From positions 1-64,000 of the forward strand of contig NZ_JAAKGP010000009.1 of assembly GCF_011043545.1 (NCBI RefSeq): a DNA stretch of 64,000 nt. The letters run 5' to 3'. The stretch comes from Rhodobacter sp. SGA-6-6 (GTDB lineage Bacteria; Pseudomonadota; Alphaproteobacteria; Rhodobacterales; Rhodobacteraceae). Within the stretch, counting starts at the first letter, position 1, and every line of letters begins with the position of its first letter. Below are positions 7,866-17,903 of this stretch, in pieces. Both the position numbers and the translations under genes were made by a program. A model generated the notes under the pieces. That model saw nothing but the letters and a program-made list of their open reading frames with translations. It did not search any database and had not been told where the DNA came from.

Positions 7866-8567
7866 TCAGCGGCGGCGGAGCCAGATCGCCGCTTCGCCCA
7901 GCTTGGCGATGAAGGCGATATGGGCGGCCTCTTCCTCGGCGGTCAGCCGGGGGGGCAAGGGTTCGGGCCGGGCGCGGGGACGCCAGTCCCCGGCCACCGT
8001 GATTGAGGGGCCATTGCGCGGGCCGCCCTGCGCCGGGGCCAGCACCAGGTCGGGCTGGCGGCCTCCGATCAATTCCAGATAGACCTCGGCGAGGATTTCG
8101 CTGTCCAGAAGCGCGCCGTGCTTCTCGCGCTTGGAGTTGTCCACCCCGAAGCGGCGGCAGAGCGCGTCCAGCGAGGCCGGGGAGCCGGGGAATTTCTGCT
8201 TGGCGATGGCCAGGGTGTCGATGGCCTGCGACCAGGGGATTTCCCGCAGGCCCATCCGCGTCAGCTCGAAGTTCAGGAACTTGATGTCGAAGGCGGCATT
8301 GTGGATCACCAGCTTGGCGTCGCCGATGAAATCGGCGAAGGCCTGGCCGATGGCGGCGAAGACCGGCTTGTCGCGCAGGAAATCGTCGCCAAGGCCGTGG
8401 ACCTCGAACGCCTCGCGCGGCATGGCGCGTTCGGGGTTGATGTATTGGTGATAGGTCCGGCCGGTGGGCAAGTGGTTCAACAGCTCCACTGCGCCGATCT
8501 CGACGATGCGGTCGCCGGTGGTCGGGTCGAAGCCGGTGGTTTCGGTGTCGAGGACGATCTCACGCAT
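7866..8567 (-). CDS. dnaQ: DNA polymerase III subunit epsilon
   Basis: Proofreading 3'-5' exonuclease of the replicative polymerase; 233 residues. DEDDh motifs: Exo I DTETTG at 7-12, Exo II HNAAFD at 89-94, Exo III with H150 and D155 in EKHGALLDSE. The C-terminal ~60 residues are Pro/Arg-rich and then helical, where epsilon binds the alpha subunit. It is the last gene of the leftward maf-aroE-coaE-dnaQ run, 5 bases after coaE. Confidence 0.96.
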   Translation of the reverse strand: MREIVLDTETTGFDPTTGDRIVEIGAVELLNHLPTGRTYHQYINPERAMPREAFEVHGLGDDFLRDKPVFAAIGQAFADFIGDAKLVIHNAAFDIKFLNFELTRMGLREIPWSQAIDTLAIAKQKFPGSPASLDALCRRFGVDNSKREKHGALLDSEILAEVYLELIGGRQPDLVLAPAQGGPRNGPSITVAGDWRPRARPEPLPPRLTAEEEAAHIAFIAKLGEAAIWLRRR

Positions 8568-8572
8568 CTGTC

Positions 8573-9175
8573 TTAGGTATTCCGGGCGATCCTGCGGCGA
8601 ATATCTGCCAGCACATCCTTGACCGAGGCGCGGGCGGCTTCAAGGGTCAGCGTCGAAATGACGTAATCCGACCGGGCACGTTTCTCCGCATCGGGCAGCT
8701 GGCGGGCCAGAATCGTCTCGAACATCGCCGGAGTCATGGTTTCGCGGGACAGAACCCGGGCGCGCTGCACCTCCGGCGGGGCGGTGACCACCACCACGGC
8801 GTCGCAATCCTTCTCCAGCCCGGATTCGTAAAGCAGCGGGATGTCCAAGAGTACGATGTCCGCGGTGGCTGCGGCAAGGAACTCCGCCCGGTCGGCGGCA
8901 ACCAGCGGGTGGACGATGGCGTTCAGCCGGTCCAGCACGGTGGGATTCGCCGCGATCATCGCCTTCAGCGCGGCGCGATCCACCCCGCCCTCGGCATCCA
9001 GCGCGCCGGGCAATGCCTCGCCAAGTGCCGGCGCGGCGGCTCCGCCGGGGGCGTAGAGCCGGTGGACGGCGGCATCGGCATCCCAGACCGGCACGCCTTC
9101 CTCGGCGAAGATCTGCGCCGTGGTGCTCTTGCCCATGCCGATGGAGCCGGTGAGGCCCAGCCGGAACGGCCTCAT
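8573..9175 (-). CDS. coaE: Dephospho-CoA kinase
   Basis: Last step of CoA biosynthesis, phosphorylation of dephospho-CoA at the ribose 3'-OH. The product is 200 residues. P-loop GSIGMGKST is at 10-18, WDADAAVH follows, then DIPLLYESG and the [11 protein letters not shown] strand. The start ATG overlaps the aroE stop in an ATGA tetranucleotide (9172-9175), implying translational coupling. Confidence 0.95.
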   Translation of the reverse strand: MRPFRLGLTGSIGMGKSTTAQIFAEEGVPVWDADAAVHRLYAPGGAAAPALGEALPGALDAEGGVDRAALKAMIAANPTVLDRLNAIVHPLVAADRAEFLAAATADIVLLDIPLLYESGLEKDCDAVVVVTAPPEVQRARVLSRETMTPAMFETILARQLPDAEKRARSDYVISTLTLEAARASVKDVLADIRRRIARNT

Positions 9176-10011
9176 GCCGAGAGAACCGCGTGGCGGGTAG
9201 CCTCGTCCACGTCGGGGCGCTGCCCGAACCAGCGCTCGAACCCGGGCGCGGCCTGATGCAGCAACATGCCGAGGCCGTCGACCACGGTGCAGCCGATCTC
9301 TTCCGCCTCGATCAGCAGCTGGGTCTTCAGGGGGGTGTAGACCAGATCGGTGACCAGCGCCTTGGGGTTCAGCCCATCCAGCGGCACCCGGAAATCGGGC
9401 TTGCCGGTCATGCCCAGCGAGGTGGTGTTGACCACGGTGGCGCAGTCCTCGACCATGTTGCCGGCCTGCACCCAGTCGAACACCACCACCTTGGCCCCGA
9501 AGTCGGACCGCAAGGCCTCGGCCCGCGGCCTTGTCCGGTTGGCGATGTGGATTTCCGGCACGCCGACCTCGATCAGCGCCGAGACCACGGCGCGCGCAGC
9601 CCCTCCGGCCCCCAGCACCGCCGCAGGACCGGCCTGCGGCTGCCAGTGCGGCGCGTGCTGGCGCAGGTTGGCGATGAAGCCGGTGCCGTCGGTGTTGTCG
9701 GCATGAATCTTGCCGTCGGCCCGGAAGATCAGCGTGTTGGCCGCGCCGATCAGCGCCGCCCGGTCGGTGATGATGTCGGCGATCTGCAGGATCGCCTCCT
9801 TGTGCGGGATGGTGACGTTGACCCCGGCGAAGCCCATCCGCGGCAGCATCCGCACCACATCGGCCAGATCGGCCGGGGCCACGTCGATCGGGATGTAATG
9901 CCCCTTCAATCCGTAGCGCCGCAGCCAGTAGCCATGCAGCGCCGGGCTCCGGCTGTGGGCGATGGGGTGGCCGAGAACGCCGGCCAGGGGAATACGCGGA
10001 TGATCGGTCAT
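9172..10011 (-). CDS. aroE: Shikimate 5-dehydrogenase
   Basis: NADPH-dependent reduction of 3-dehydroshikimate in the chorismate pathway. The product is 279 residues. HSRSP near 19-23 binds substrate, NVTIPHK puts the catalytic Lys at 71, NTDGTGF gives the catalytic Asp108, and GAGGAA at 134-139 is the nucleotide-binding loop. The gene overlaps maf upstream and coaE downstream by ATGA each. Confidence 0.96.
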   Translation of the reverse strand: MTDHPRIPLAGVLGHPIAHSRSPALHGYWLRRYGLKGHYIPIDVAPADLADVVRMLPRMGFAGVNVTIPHKEAILQIADIITDRAALIGAANTLIFRADGKIHADNTDGTGFIANLRQHAPHWQPQAGPAAVLGAGGAARAVVSALIEVGVPEIHIANRTRPRAEALRSDFGAKVVVFDWVQAGNMVEDCATVVNTTSLGMTGKPDFRVPLDGLNPKALVTDLVYTPLKTQLLIEAEEIGCTVVDGLGMLLHQAAPGFERWFGQRPDVDEATRHAVLSA

Positions 10012-10598
10012 GCGGGAATGAGTCCTCGGATGCCAAGATAGGACAAGAGCGGTAGCATCGGCAGGCCCAGAATGGTGAAATGGTCGCCCTCGACGGCGGA
10101 AAACAGCCGGATGCCTTCCTCTTCCAGCTTGTAGCAGCCGACGGCGTGGCGGAGGCTGTCCCAGTTGCGGGCCAGGTAATCGTCCAGATAGCTGTCGGAG
10201 AAGTCGCGCATGGTCAGCCACGCCTCGCCGACATGGCGCCAGACCGGGCGGCCGTTCTCGTAGAGGACGGCGGCGGAGAGCAGGCGGTGGGTCTGGCCGC
10301 GCAAGTCGCGCAGCTGGGCGCGGGCGTCTTCCGCACTTTCCGGCTTGGCGAAGACGCGGCGCTTCATCTCCAGCACCTGGTCGCAGCCGAGGACCAAGGC
10401 GCCCGGCTCCTTCTCGGCGATCTTCCGGGCCTTCATTTCGGCCAGGGCATCGGCGAGATCGCGGGGGGAGCCGCCCTCGGCCTCCAGCGCCGCGCGGATC
10501 GACTCCTCGTCGATTCGCGCCGGGCGGGCGGTGACGGGCACATTGGCCGCGCGCAGCAGCGAGAGCCGGATTTCCGAGGCGGAGGCGAGGAGGATCAT
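10008..10598 (-). CDS. maf: Maf-family nucleoside triphosphate pyrophosphatase
   Basis: House-cleaning nucleotide pyrophosphatase of the Maf/YceF type; 196 residues. [10 protein letters not shown] is the N-terminal substrate-binding segment, and [13 protein letters not shown] carries the conserved acidic residue (Asp73). The ATG at 10598 was chosen because the ILLASAS start matches the family; the frame upstream is open but not family-like. It is the first gene leftward of the putative origin region. Confidence 0.93.
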   Translation of the reverse strand: MILLASASEIRLSLLRAANVPVTARPARIDEESIRAALEAEGGSPRDLADALAEMKARKIAEKEPGALVLGCDQVLEMKRRVFAKPESAEDARAQLRDLRGQTHRLLSAAVLYENGRPVWRHVGEAWLTMRDFSDSYLDDYLARNWDSLRHAVGCYKLEEEGIRLFSAVEGDHFTILGLPMLPLLSYLGIRGLIPA

Positions 10599-11162
10599 CT
10601 GGGGGCTGTCCTGGGGATAGTTCCGCTTTGTTCCTGGGCGGCGGATCGGGGTGGATCGGGTCTCCTGCGGCCGGCGCCGGCGACCTGTGGCCAAAGCCGC
10701 GGCCGGTGCGAGATTTATCCCGCTGGGGAAGCGGTTGTCACGCCCCTTGGGACAGCAGGACGCAGACCGGGCTTGTCCACGGGGCAGGGCTGTGGAGGAA
10801 ATCCGCGGGCGGATCATCGTAATATCATGAAATATAATGATTTTTATTATGAATATGGCTGCCCTCTCCGGTTTTCCCGCGGTTTTCCCCAGCCAGTCCG
10901 CGCTGTGGGAAACCACTGGGAGAAGCCGGGAAATCCCGTTGTCCACAGGGCCAACAGCATCAATCCTTTCTTTTTCTTTAATATAGAAAGAAGAAGAGGG
11001 CGCCCCGGCTCAGCTGTTCTGCCCAGCCAGGAAGGCAAAGATTGACTTTCAAGCCCGCGAGGCTTACCTGCGGCAGTGCAGGGCCGTCCGGCCCACCGCA
11101 TTTCCCGTTTCCAGCTCAGCGACCGGCGGCCCCAGGGGGCAGGCCGGGCTCAAGGACATCCG
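10599..11162. other. Candidate chromosomal replication origin (oriC)
   Basis: Non-coding 564 bp between divergent maf and rho. It holds an AT-rich island at 10821-10860 (33 of 40 bases A or T, counted by eye) in an otherwise GC-rich region. DnaA-box-like 9-mers are TTGTCCACA at 10939-10947, TTGTCCACG at 10773-10781 and, on the other strand, weaker ones at 10686-10694, 10791-10799, 10904-10912 and 10612-10620. A second AT/pyrimidine-rich tract lies at 10961-10990. The position next to parAB-mnmG and two parS sites fits alphaproteobacterial origins. The rightmost ~120 bases probably hold the rho leader and promoter. Confidence 0.55.
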
Positions 11163-12431
11163 ATGACCGAACGCCTCAACCTCTCCGATCTCAAGGCCAA
11201 GACCCCGGCCGACCTGCTGGCCATGGCCGAGGAATGGGAGATCGAGAACGCGCCCTCCATGCGGAAGGGCGAGATGATGTTCCAGATCCTGAAGGAACAT
11301 GCCGAGGAAGGCTATGAGATCGGCGGCGATGGCGTGCTGGAAGTGCTGCAGGACGGCTTCGGCTTCCTGCGCAGCCCCGAGGCCAACTATCTGCCCGGTC
11401 CCGACGACATCTATGTCAGCCCCGAGATGATCCGGCAGTTTTCCCTGCGCACCGGCGATTCCATCGAGGGCGTGATCAAGGCCCCGCTGGAGAACGAGCG
11501 TTATTTCAGCCTGGTGAAGGCCACGAAAATCAACTTCGACGACCCGGAGAAGGCGCGTCACAAGGTCCATTTCGACAACCTGACGCCGCTTTACCCCGAC
11601 GAGCGGCTGAAGATGGAAATCGAGGACCCGACGATCAAGGACCGTTCGGCCCGGATCATCGACCTGGTGTCGCCCATCGGCAAGGGCCAGCGGGCGCTGA
11701 TCGTGGCGCCGCCGCGCACCGGCAAGACCGTGCTGCTGCAGAACATCGCCAAATCCGTCGCGACGAACCACCCGGAATGCTATCTGATCGTGCTGCTGAT
11801 CGACGAGCGGCCCGAGGAAGTCACCGACATGCAGCGGTCGGTAAAGGGCGAAGTCATCTCCTCGACCTTCGACGAGCCCGCCACCCGCCACGTCGCCGTG
11901 GCCGAGATGGTGATCGAGAAGGCCAAGCGGCTGGTGGAGCACAAGCGCGACGTGGTGATCCTGCTGGACTCGATCACCCGCCTGGGCCGCGCCTTCAACA
12001 CCGTGGTGCCGTCCTCCGGCAAGGTGCTGACCGGCGGCGTCGATGCCAACGCCCTGCAACGTCCGAAGCGCTTCTTCGGCGCAGCGCGGAACATCGAGGA
12101 GGGCGGGTCTCTGACCATCATCGCCACCGCGCTGATTGACACGGGCAGCCGGATGGACGAAGTGATCTTCGAGGAGTTCAAGGGCACCGGCAACTCCGAG
12201 ATCGTGCTGGACCGCAAGGTGGCCGACAAGCGGGTGTTCCCGGCGATGGACATCCTGAAGTCCGGCACCCGGAAGGAGGACCTGCTGGTCGACAAGTCCG
12301 ACCTGCAGAAGACCTATGTCCTGCGGCGGATCCTGAACCCGATGGGCACCACCGATGCCATCGAGTTCCTGATCTCCAAGCTGAAGCAGACCAAGACCAA
12401 TTCCGAGTTCTTCGACTCGATGAACACCTGA
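11163..12431 (+). CDS. rho: Transcription termination factor Rho
   Basis: Hexameric RNA-dependent helicase that terminates transcription. The product is 422 residues. The N-terminal domain ([19 protein letters not shown]) leads to the cold-shock-like RNA-binding region ([22 protein letters not shown]). Walker A PPRTGKT is near residues 181-188, Walker [11 protein letters not shown], and the Q- and R-loops follow ([16 protein letters not shown]). Because many convergent pairs here lack space for intrinsic terminators, Rho probably matters locally. Confidence 0.98.
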   Translation: MTERLNLSDLKAKTPADLLAMAEEWEIENAPSMRKGEMMFQILKEHAEEGYEIGGDGVLEVLQDGFGFLRSPEANYLPGPDDIYVSPEMIRQFSLRTGDSIEGVIKAPLENERYFSLVKATKINFDDPEKARHKVHFDNLTPLYPDERLKMEIEDPTIKDRSARIIDLVSPIGKGQRALIVAPPRTGKTVLLQNIAKSVATNHPECYLIVLLIDERPEEVTDMQRSVKGEVISSTFDEPATRHVAVAEMVIEKAKRLVEHKRDVVILLDSITRLGRAFNTVVPSSGKVLTGGVDANALQRPKRFFGAARNIEEGGSLTIIATALIDTGSRMDEVIFEEFKGTGNSEIVLDRKVADKRVFPAMDILKSGTRKEDLLVDKSDLQKTYVLRRILNPMGTTDAIEFLISKLKQTKTNSEFFDSMNT

Positions 12432-12446
12432 GCCATAGGTGGCGCC

Positions 12447-13733
12447 ATGCGGGACACGATCTACGCGCTGGCCTCGGCCCGCGGCAGGGCGGGTGTTTCC
12501 GTGGTCCGCATCTCCGGCCCCCGGGCCTGGGTGGCTTGCCGGGCCTTGTGTGGGGATGTGCCGGAAGTGCGGCGGGCATCGGTCCGCAATATTTTGTGGA
12601 ATGGGCAGGTCATTGACCAAGCCTTGGTGATTGCCTTCGCCGAGAAGGCCAGTTTCACCGGCGAAGACTCGGTCGAGTTCCATCTGCACGGCAGTCCGGC
12701 GGTCCTGTCCGCGGTCCTGTCCGCGCTGTCGGCGCAGGAGGGTTTGCGGGCGGCGGAAGCCGGCGAGTTCACCCGGCGGGCGCTGGAGAATGGCCGGCTG
12801 GACCTGGATCAGGTGGAAGGCTTGGCCGACCTGATCGAGGCGGAAACCGAAGCGCAGCGCCGCCATGCGATGGGGCTGATGCAGGGGCGCTTGCGGCAGA
12901 TGGCGGACCGCTGGCACGAATCGCTGGTGCGGGCGGCGGCGCTGATCGAAGCGACCATCGACTTCGTGGAGGAAGACGTTCCCGTCGATGTCGTGCCGGA
13001 AGTGGTGGAGTTGACTTCTGCTGTTCTGACCGACCTCCGCGCCGAAGTCCGCGGCTTCGACGCGGCGGAGCGGTTGCGGGACGGATTCGAAGTCGCGCTC
13101 GTCGGACGGCCGAATGCCGGAAAATCCACGCTTCTCAATGCTTTGGCAGGGCGCGAAGCGGCGATCACGTCGACCATTGCCGGGACGACGCGAGACGTGA
13201 TCGAAGTGCGGATGTCGATCCATGGACTGCCCGTGACTGTGCTGGACACCGCCGGATTGCGCGAGACGGAAGACGAGATCGAGAAGATCGGCATCGGCCG
13301 CACTGTCGACCGCGCTGCTGCTGCGGACTTGCGCGTCTTCCTGCTGGACGGCGCCGATGTGCCGCTTGTCGCGCCGCAGCCGGGCGACTTGCTTGTGCGC
13401 GGCAAGGCCGATCTGGCAGTAGGCGAAGGGCTTTCTGTCTCCGGCAAGACGGGCCAGGGCTTGCCAGAACTGATCGACGCTATCGGCGCTGCTCTGGACA
13501 GCCGTATGGCCTCCGCCGCGACGATCAATCGCGCACGGCATCTTGAAGCTGTCTCCCGCGCGATTCGGGCTTTGGAATCGGCGCGAAGTGAAGTAACAGC
13601 GGGCTCCAGCCGCGTTGAGCTTGCTGCCGAACAGTTCCGGCAAGCGATCCGCGCGCTGGATTCCTTGATTGGCCGTGTCGATGTCGAGGACTTGCTGGAC
13701 GAAATCTTCTCCAGCTTCTGCATCGGGAAGTGA
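12447..13733 (+). CDS. mnmE: tRNA modification GTPase MnmE
   Basis: With MnmG it makes the (carboxymethyl)aminomethyl modification at U34 of certain tRNAs. The product is 428 residues. The N-terminal tetrahydrofolate-binding domain starts DTIYALAS; the G domain has GRPNAGKST at 220-228, DTAG (LDTAGLRE) as G3; the C-terminal FCIGK carries the catalytic Cys425. The G4 region reads RGKADLAV rather than NKxD, as often seen in alphaproteobacterial MnmE. Glu codons are often GAA and Ala codons GCT here, less biased than in neighbours. Confidence 0.96.
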   Translation: MRDTIYALASARGRAGVSVVRISGPRAWVACRALCGDVPEVRRASVRNILWNGQVIDQALVIAFAEKASFTGEDSVEFHLHGSPAVLSAVLSALSAQEGLRAAEAGEFTRRALENGRLDLDQVEGLADLIEAETEAQRRHAMGLMQGRLRQMADRWHESLVRAAALIEATIDFVEEDVPVDVVPEVVELTSAVLTDLRAEVRGFDAAERLRDGFEVALVGRPNAGKSTLLNALAGREAAITSTIAGTTRDVIEVRMSIHGLPVTVLDTAGLRETEDEIEKIGIGRTVDRAAAADLRVFLLDGADVPLVAPQPGDLLVRGKADLAVGEGLSVSGKTGQGLPELIDAIGAALDSRMASAATINRARHLEAVSRAIRALESARSEVTAGSSRVELAAEQFRQAIRALDSLIGRVDVEDLLDEIFSSFCIGK

Positions 13734-13735
13734 GG

Positions 13736-15607
13736 ATGTTTCACGTGAAACACTTCGATGTCATCGTCGTTGGCGGAGGCCATGCAGGCGCAGAAGCAGC
13801 AGCAGCTTCGGCTCGTGCTGGCGCGCGGACAGCACTTGTGACGATGAGTGCTGCGAAAATCGGCGTGATGTCCTGCAACCCCGCGATTGGCGGCTTGGGC
13901 AAAGGCCACCTCGTCCGTGAAATCGACGCGCTGGACGGAATTATGGGGCTTGCAGCAGATCGCGGTGGTATCCAGTTCCGGCTGTTGAACAGGCGCAAGG
14001 GCCCGGCCGTGCAAGGACCGCGGACGCAAGCGGACAGGAAGCTGTATCGGCTGGCTGTGCAGGACTTGCTGTCGCGCGAAGATCTGCTGACGATTGTCGA
14101 AGGCGAAGCGGCCGAACTGATCGTGCAGGAGGGAAAAGCTGCGGGCGTGATCCTGGCCGACACGTCGGAGCTTAGGGCTGCTGCCGTGATCCTGACGACA
14201 GGCACGTTCCTGAACGGCATCCTGCATGTCGGCGACAAGCGCAGCGCGGGCGGGCGCGTGGGCGATCCGGCATCGGAGAAGCTGGCGCAGCAGATCAAGG
14301 GCTTGGGCCTGCGGACGGGGCGGCTGAAGACCGGCACGCCGCCGCGGCTGGACGGGCGGACCATCGACTGGGCGCGGCTGGAAATGCAGCCGGCGGATGA
14401 AGACCCCGTGCTGCTGTCTTTCCTGAACAAGGCGCCGATTGCCCGGCAGATTTCCTGCGGCATCACGCATACAAGCGACGCGACGCATCAGATCATCCGC
14501 GACAACCTTTCGCGCAGCGCGATGTATGGCGGCCATATCGAAGGCGTCGGCCCGCGCTATTGCCCGTCCATCGAGGACAAAGTCGTGCGCTTCGCGGACA
14601 AGTCCAGCCATCAAGTGTTCCTGGAGCCGGAAGGGTTGGATGATTCCACCGTCTACCCGAACGGGATTTCCACCTCGCTGCCCTCCGAAGTGCAGGAGGC
14701 TTACGTTCGCACGATTGCCGGGCTGGAGCAGGCGGTAATCACTCAACCCGGTTATGCCATCGAATACGATTTCCTCGACCCGCGCGACTTGCGCGCGACG
14801 CTGGAAAGCAAGGCGATGCCAGGGCTGTTCCTGGCCGGGCAGATCAACGGCACGACGGGATATGAGGAAGCTGCGGCGCAGGGCCTCGTCGCCGGGCTGA
14901 ACGCCGCCGCGCAGGCGCAGGGGCGCGAGGAGCTGCGGCTGTCGCGGTCGAACAGCTATATCGGCGTGATGATCGACGATCTGACGCGGCGTGGCGTGAC
15001 CGAGCCCTACCGGATGTTCACTTCGCGGGCCGAATTCCGGCTGTCGCTGCGGGCGGACAATGCCGATCAACGGCTGACTCCTGTCGGCATTGCCTTCGGC
15101 TGCGTGCGGGAAGAGCGGCAGCGGGCCTATGAGGCCAAGGCCGAAGCCTTGGGCCAAGCCATCGAGTCGCTGAAATCGCAAAGCTTTACGCCACGCGATC
15201 TGCGCGGATCGGGCTTCACGGTCAGCCAGGACGGCGCGCGGCGGACGGCCTTCGACCTGATGTCGATGCCGGATTATGCGCCCGAACATCTGGATGCGCT
15301 TCTGGACCCGCCTTTCGCCTGGCCGCAGGAAATCCGCCGGCAAGCCGAGATCGAAGCGCTGTATTCCCAGTATGCCGACCGCCAGACTGCGGATGCTGAG
15401 GATATCCGCCGCTCCGAAGCGATGGTCATCCCGGGAAGCTTCGATTTCGATGCGCTTTCCGGCCTGTCCACCGAGTTGAAGGGCAAGCTGGCGCGGAGCC
15501 GGCCGGAGAACATCCATCAGGCGATGCAGATCGAGGGTATGACTCCGGCGGCGATCACGCTGATTCTGGCCAATCTGCGCAAGGATCGCGGGCGGAAGGC
15601 CGGCTGA
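13736..15607 (+). CDS. mnmG: tRNA uridine-5-carboxymethylaminomethyl enzyme MnmG
   Basis: FAD-dependent partner of MnmE; 623 residues. The first codons (MFHVKH) are written by a perfect parS palindrome. FAD-binding GGGHAG is at 13-18, followed by [23 protein letters not shown], the MnmG signature region; [13 protein letters not shown] and the C-terminal helical domain are also typical. The ATG at 13736 is preferred over a GTG at 13730, which would lie within the mnmE stop region. The gene ends overlapping rsmG by one base (TGATG). Confidence 0.96.
   Translation: MFHVKHFDVIVVGGGHAGAEAAAASARAGARTALVTMSAAKIGVMSCNPAIGGLGKGHLVREIDALDGIMGLAADRGGIQFRLLNRRKGPAVQGPRTQADRKLYRLAVQDLLSREDLLTIVEGEAAELIVQEGKAAGVILADTSELRAAAVILTTGTFLNGILHVGDKRSAGGRVGDPASEKLAQQIKGLGLRTGRLKTGTPPRLDGRTIDWARLEMQPADEDPVLLSFLNKAPIARQISCGITHTSDATHQIIRDNLSRSAMYGGHIEGVGPRYCPSIEDKVVRFADKSSHQVFLEPEGLDDSTVYPNGISTSLPSEVQEAYVRTIAGLEQAVITQPGYAIEYDFLDPRDLRATLESKAMPGLFLAGQINGTTGYEEAAAQGLVAGLNAAAQAQGREELRLSRSNSYIGVMIDDLTRRGVTEPYRMFTSRAEFRLSLRADNADQRLTPVGIAFGCVREERQRAYEAKAEALGQAIESLKSQSFTPRDLRGSGFTVSQDGARRTAFDLMSMPDYAPEHLDALLDPPFAWPQEIRRQAEIEALYSQYADRQTADAEDIRRSEAMVIPGSFDFDALSGLSTELKGKLARSRPENIHQAMQIEGMTPAAITLILANLRKDRGRKAG
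13737..13752. promoter_or_regulatory. parS centromere site 1
   Basis: Perfect 16-bp palindrome TGTTTCACGTGAAACA, identical to the consensus ParB-binding parS site. It lies in the first codons of mnmG (Phe-His-Val-Lys), 2.6 kb from the putative origin region and 2.5 kb from parA. Confidence 0.95.
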
Positions 15608-16215
15608 TGTCCGTTGTGGAGAGCCTTGGCGTCAGCGCCACGGCGCTGGAGAAGTTGCGGCTGTTCCAGGCGCTTGTCGAGAAGTGGAACCCGCGGATCA
15701 ATCTGGTGGCAAAATCCACGCTGCCCGACTTGTGGTCGCGGCATATCGAGGATTCGGCCTTTCTCTGCCGCCACGCGCCGCCGGCCCGCCTTTGGGCGGA
15801 CTTCGGCGCCGGCGGGGGTTTTCCCGGGCTTGTCGTCGCCACGATCCTGCAGGACCGTGGCGAAGATACCCGTGTGGTCCTGGTCGAATCGGACCTGCGC
15901 AAGGCCACGTTCCTGCGCGAAGCCGCCCGGCAGATGAGCCTTGCCGTCGAAATCCACAGCGAACGGGTGGAAGCCCTGCCACCGCTGAGCGCAGATATAG
16001 TGTCCGCGCGCGCGCTGGCGACACTAGATACGCTGTGTGGCCTTTCTCACCGTCACCTTGCACCCGGCGGCACTTGCCTGTTTCCGAAAGGTGAGAGATT
16101 TGCCGAGGAGGTGGAAACCGCCCGCCGCACCTGGCAATTCGATCTGGAGGCGCCGGAGAATCCGGGCCATAAGGGCTCTGCCCTGCTTGTGCTGAGGAAC
16201 TTGCACCGTGCCTGA
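15607..16215 (+). CDS. rsmG: 16S rRNA (guanine-N7) methyltransferase RsmG
   Basis: Methylates G527 of 16S rRNA (E. coli numbering). The product is 202 residues with the RsmG signature [11 protein letters not shown] near residue 30, the SAM loop [13 protein letters not shown] near 60-72, and ARALATL. The ATG overlaps the mnmG TGA by one base, and its end overlaps the parA start by 8 bases, so mnmG-rsmG-parA-parB form one tightly coupled run. Confidence 0.96.
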   Translation: MSVVESLGVSATALEKLRLFQALVEKWNPRINLVAKSTLPDLWSRHIEDSAFLCRHAPPARLWADFGAGGGFPGLVVATILQDRGEDTRVVLVESDLRKATFLREAARQMSLAVEIHSERVEALPPLSADIVSARALATLDTLCGLSHRHLAPGGTCLFPKGERFAEEVETARRTWQFDLEAPENPGHKGSALLVLRNLHRA

Positions 16216-17008
16216 AGTCGCTCCGAAGCCGCCTGGCCGCGTCATCGCTATCGCCAACCAGAAGGGTGGCGTGGGCAAGACGACGACGGCGATCAACCTG
16301 GCGGCGGGGCTGGCGGAGCAGGGGTTCCGCGTGCTGCTGGTGGACTTGGACCCGCAGGGAAATGCCTCCACCGGCCTCGGCGTCGCAACGAAGGACAGGG
16401 CGGTCACCACCTATGACCTCCTGCTGGCCGATGCGGCGGTGGGTGACGTGATCCGCCCGACCGGGGTGGCCAACGTCTGGATTTCGCCGGCAAATTCCGA
16501 TCTGGCCTCGGCCGACATCGATCTCGTGGCCAATGAAAAACGCAGTTTCCTGCTGCATGACGCGCTGCGCCAGCCGCAGATCGACGATTTCGCCTTCGAC
16601 GTGGTGCTGATCGACTGCCCGCCCTCGCTGAGCCTGCTGACGGTGAACGCGCTTGTCGCTGCGCATTCGGTGCTGGTGCCGCTGCAAAGCGAGTTCTTCG
16701 CGCTGGAGGGTCTGAGCCAGCTGATGCTGACCATCCGCGATGTGCGGCGATCCGCCAATCCCGACCTGCGGATCGAAGGGGTTGTGTTGACCATGTATGA
16801 TGGACGCAACAACTTGGCCCAGCAGGTCGAAGCGGACGCGCGCGACAATCTGGGCGATCTGGTGTTCAACACGGTGATCCCGCGCAATGTGCGGCTGAGC
16901 GAGGCGCCGTCGCACGCGCTGCCGGTGCTGGCCTATGATTCCGCGTCGCGGGGCGCGGAGGCCTATCGGGCGCTCACATCGGAAATCGCACCGCGGTTGA
17001 GGGGGTAG
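16208..17008 (+). CDS. parA: Chromosome-partitioning ATPase ParA
   Basis: Deviant-Walker ATPase that segregates ParB-parS complexes; 266 residues. The motif KGGVGKTT starts at residue 19, DLDPQGNAS is motif A', and [13 protein letters not shown] is Walker B. The GTG start at 16208 lies inside rsmG and gives [18 protein letters not shown], an alphaproteobacterial ParA-like start; no better ATG is present. parB follows after 4 bases. Confidence 0.96.
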   Translation: MPEVAPKPPGRVIAIANQKGGVGKTTTAINLAAGLAEQGFRVLLVDLDPQGNASTGLGVATKDRAVTTYDLLLADAAVGDVIRPTGVANVWISPANSDLASADIDLVANEKRSFLLHDALRQPQIDDFAFDVVLIDCPPSLSLLTVNALVAAHSVLVPLQSEFFALEGLSQLMLTIRDVRRSANPDLRIEGVVLTMYDGRNNLAQQVEADARDNLGDLVFNTVIPRNVRLSEAPSHALPVLAYDSASRGAEAYRALTSEIAPRLRG

Positions 17009-17012
17009 GGGC

Positions 17013-17903
17013 ATGGAAAAGAAGCCGGAGAAAAAGGGCCTCGGCCGCGGCTTGTCGGCGTTGATGTCGGACGTGAACCTCGGCCCGGCCTCGGAGGCTT
17101 CGCCGCGGCGGGCGGATACGCGGCTGGCGGTGGAGAAGCTGCGGCCCAACCCCTTGCAGCCACGCAAGGATTTCGAGCCGGAGGCGCTGCAGGCGCTGGC
17201 CGATTCGATCCGGCAGAAGGGGGTGATCCAGCCGCTGATCGTGCGTCCTGCCGGGGACATGTATGAGATCGTCGCCGGCGAGCGGCGTTGGCGGGCGGCG
17301 CAGATGGCGCAGGCGCATGACGTGCCGGTGGTCATCCGCGATCTGGACGACACCGAAGTCCTTGAAATCGCTATCATCGAGAACATCCAGCGCGAGGATC
17401 TGAACGCGATCGAGGAGGCGCTCGGCATCCGGCAGCTGATGGACCGCTTCGGCCATACCCAGGAAAAGATCGCCGAGGCGCTGTCGAAAAGCCGCAGCCA
17501 CATCGCCAACTTGCTGCGGTTGCTGGCGCTGCCGGAGCAGGTGCAGGCGATGGTGCGCGACGGGCAGATCTCGGCGGGCCATGCCCGGGCGCTGATCGGC
17601 ACCGGCAACCCCGAGGCGCTGGCCCGGCGGGTGGCCGCGCAGGGCCTGTCGGTGCGCGAGGTGGAGCGGCTGGTGCGCGAGGCTGCGGCGGAGAAACCGG
17701 CGAGAAAAGGCTCTGACAAGGCCCGGGAGAAGGATTCCGACACCCGCGCGCTGGAGGCCGATCTGTCAGCGCATCTGGGAATGCAGGTGCAGATCGAGAT
17801 GGCGGGCGGGCAGGCTGGGATGCTGTCGGTGCGATTCAAGACGCTGGACGATCTGGACCGGCTGTGCCAGGCGCTGTCCACCGTGCCGGCGGAGATGGGC
17901 TAG
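17013..17903 (+). CDS. parB: Chromosome-partitioning protein ParB
   Basis: CTP-dependent clamp that loads at parS; 296 residues. KKGLGRGLSALM (8-19) is the ParA-interaction N-terminus. NPLQPRKDF and GERRWR (89-94) are the CTP-binding boxes, SRSHIANLLRLL is in the helix-turn-helix that reads parS, and the C-terminus is the dimerisation domain. Its two targets in this window are the parS sites at 13737 and 19051. The 3' end shares the palindrome CTAG (17900-17903) with the convergent hemW stop. Confidence 0.97.
   Translation: MEKKPEKKGLGRGLSALMSDVNLGPASEASPRRADTRLAVEKLRPNPLQPRKDFEPEALQALADSIRQKGVIQPLIVRPAGDMYEIVAGERRWRAAQMAQAHDVPVVIRDLDDTEVLEIAIIENIQREDLNAIEEALGIRQLMDRFGHTQEKIAEALSKSRSHIANLLRLLALPEQVQAMVRDGQISAGHARALIGTGNPEALARRVAAQGLSVREVERLVREAAAEKPARKGSDKAREKDSDTRALEADLSAHLGMQVQIEMAGGQAGMLSVRFKTLDDLDRLCQALSTVPAEMG

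Noticed and set aside
12809-15517. Long minus-strand frame opposite mnmE and mnmG
   Set aside because: Antisense to two well-recognised genes; the translation has no motif and is Arg/Ala/Ser-rich.
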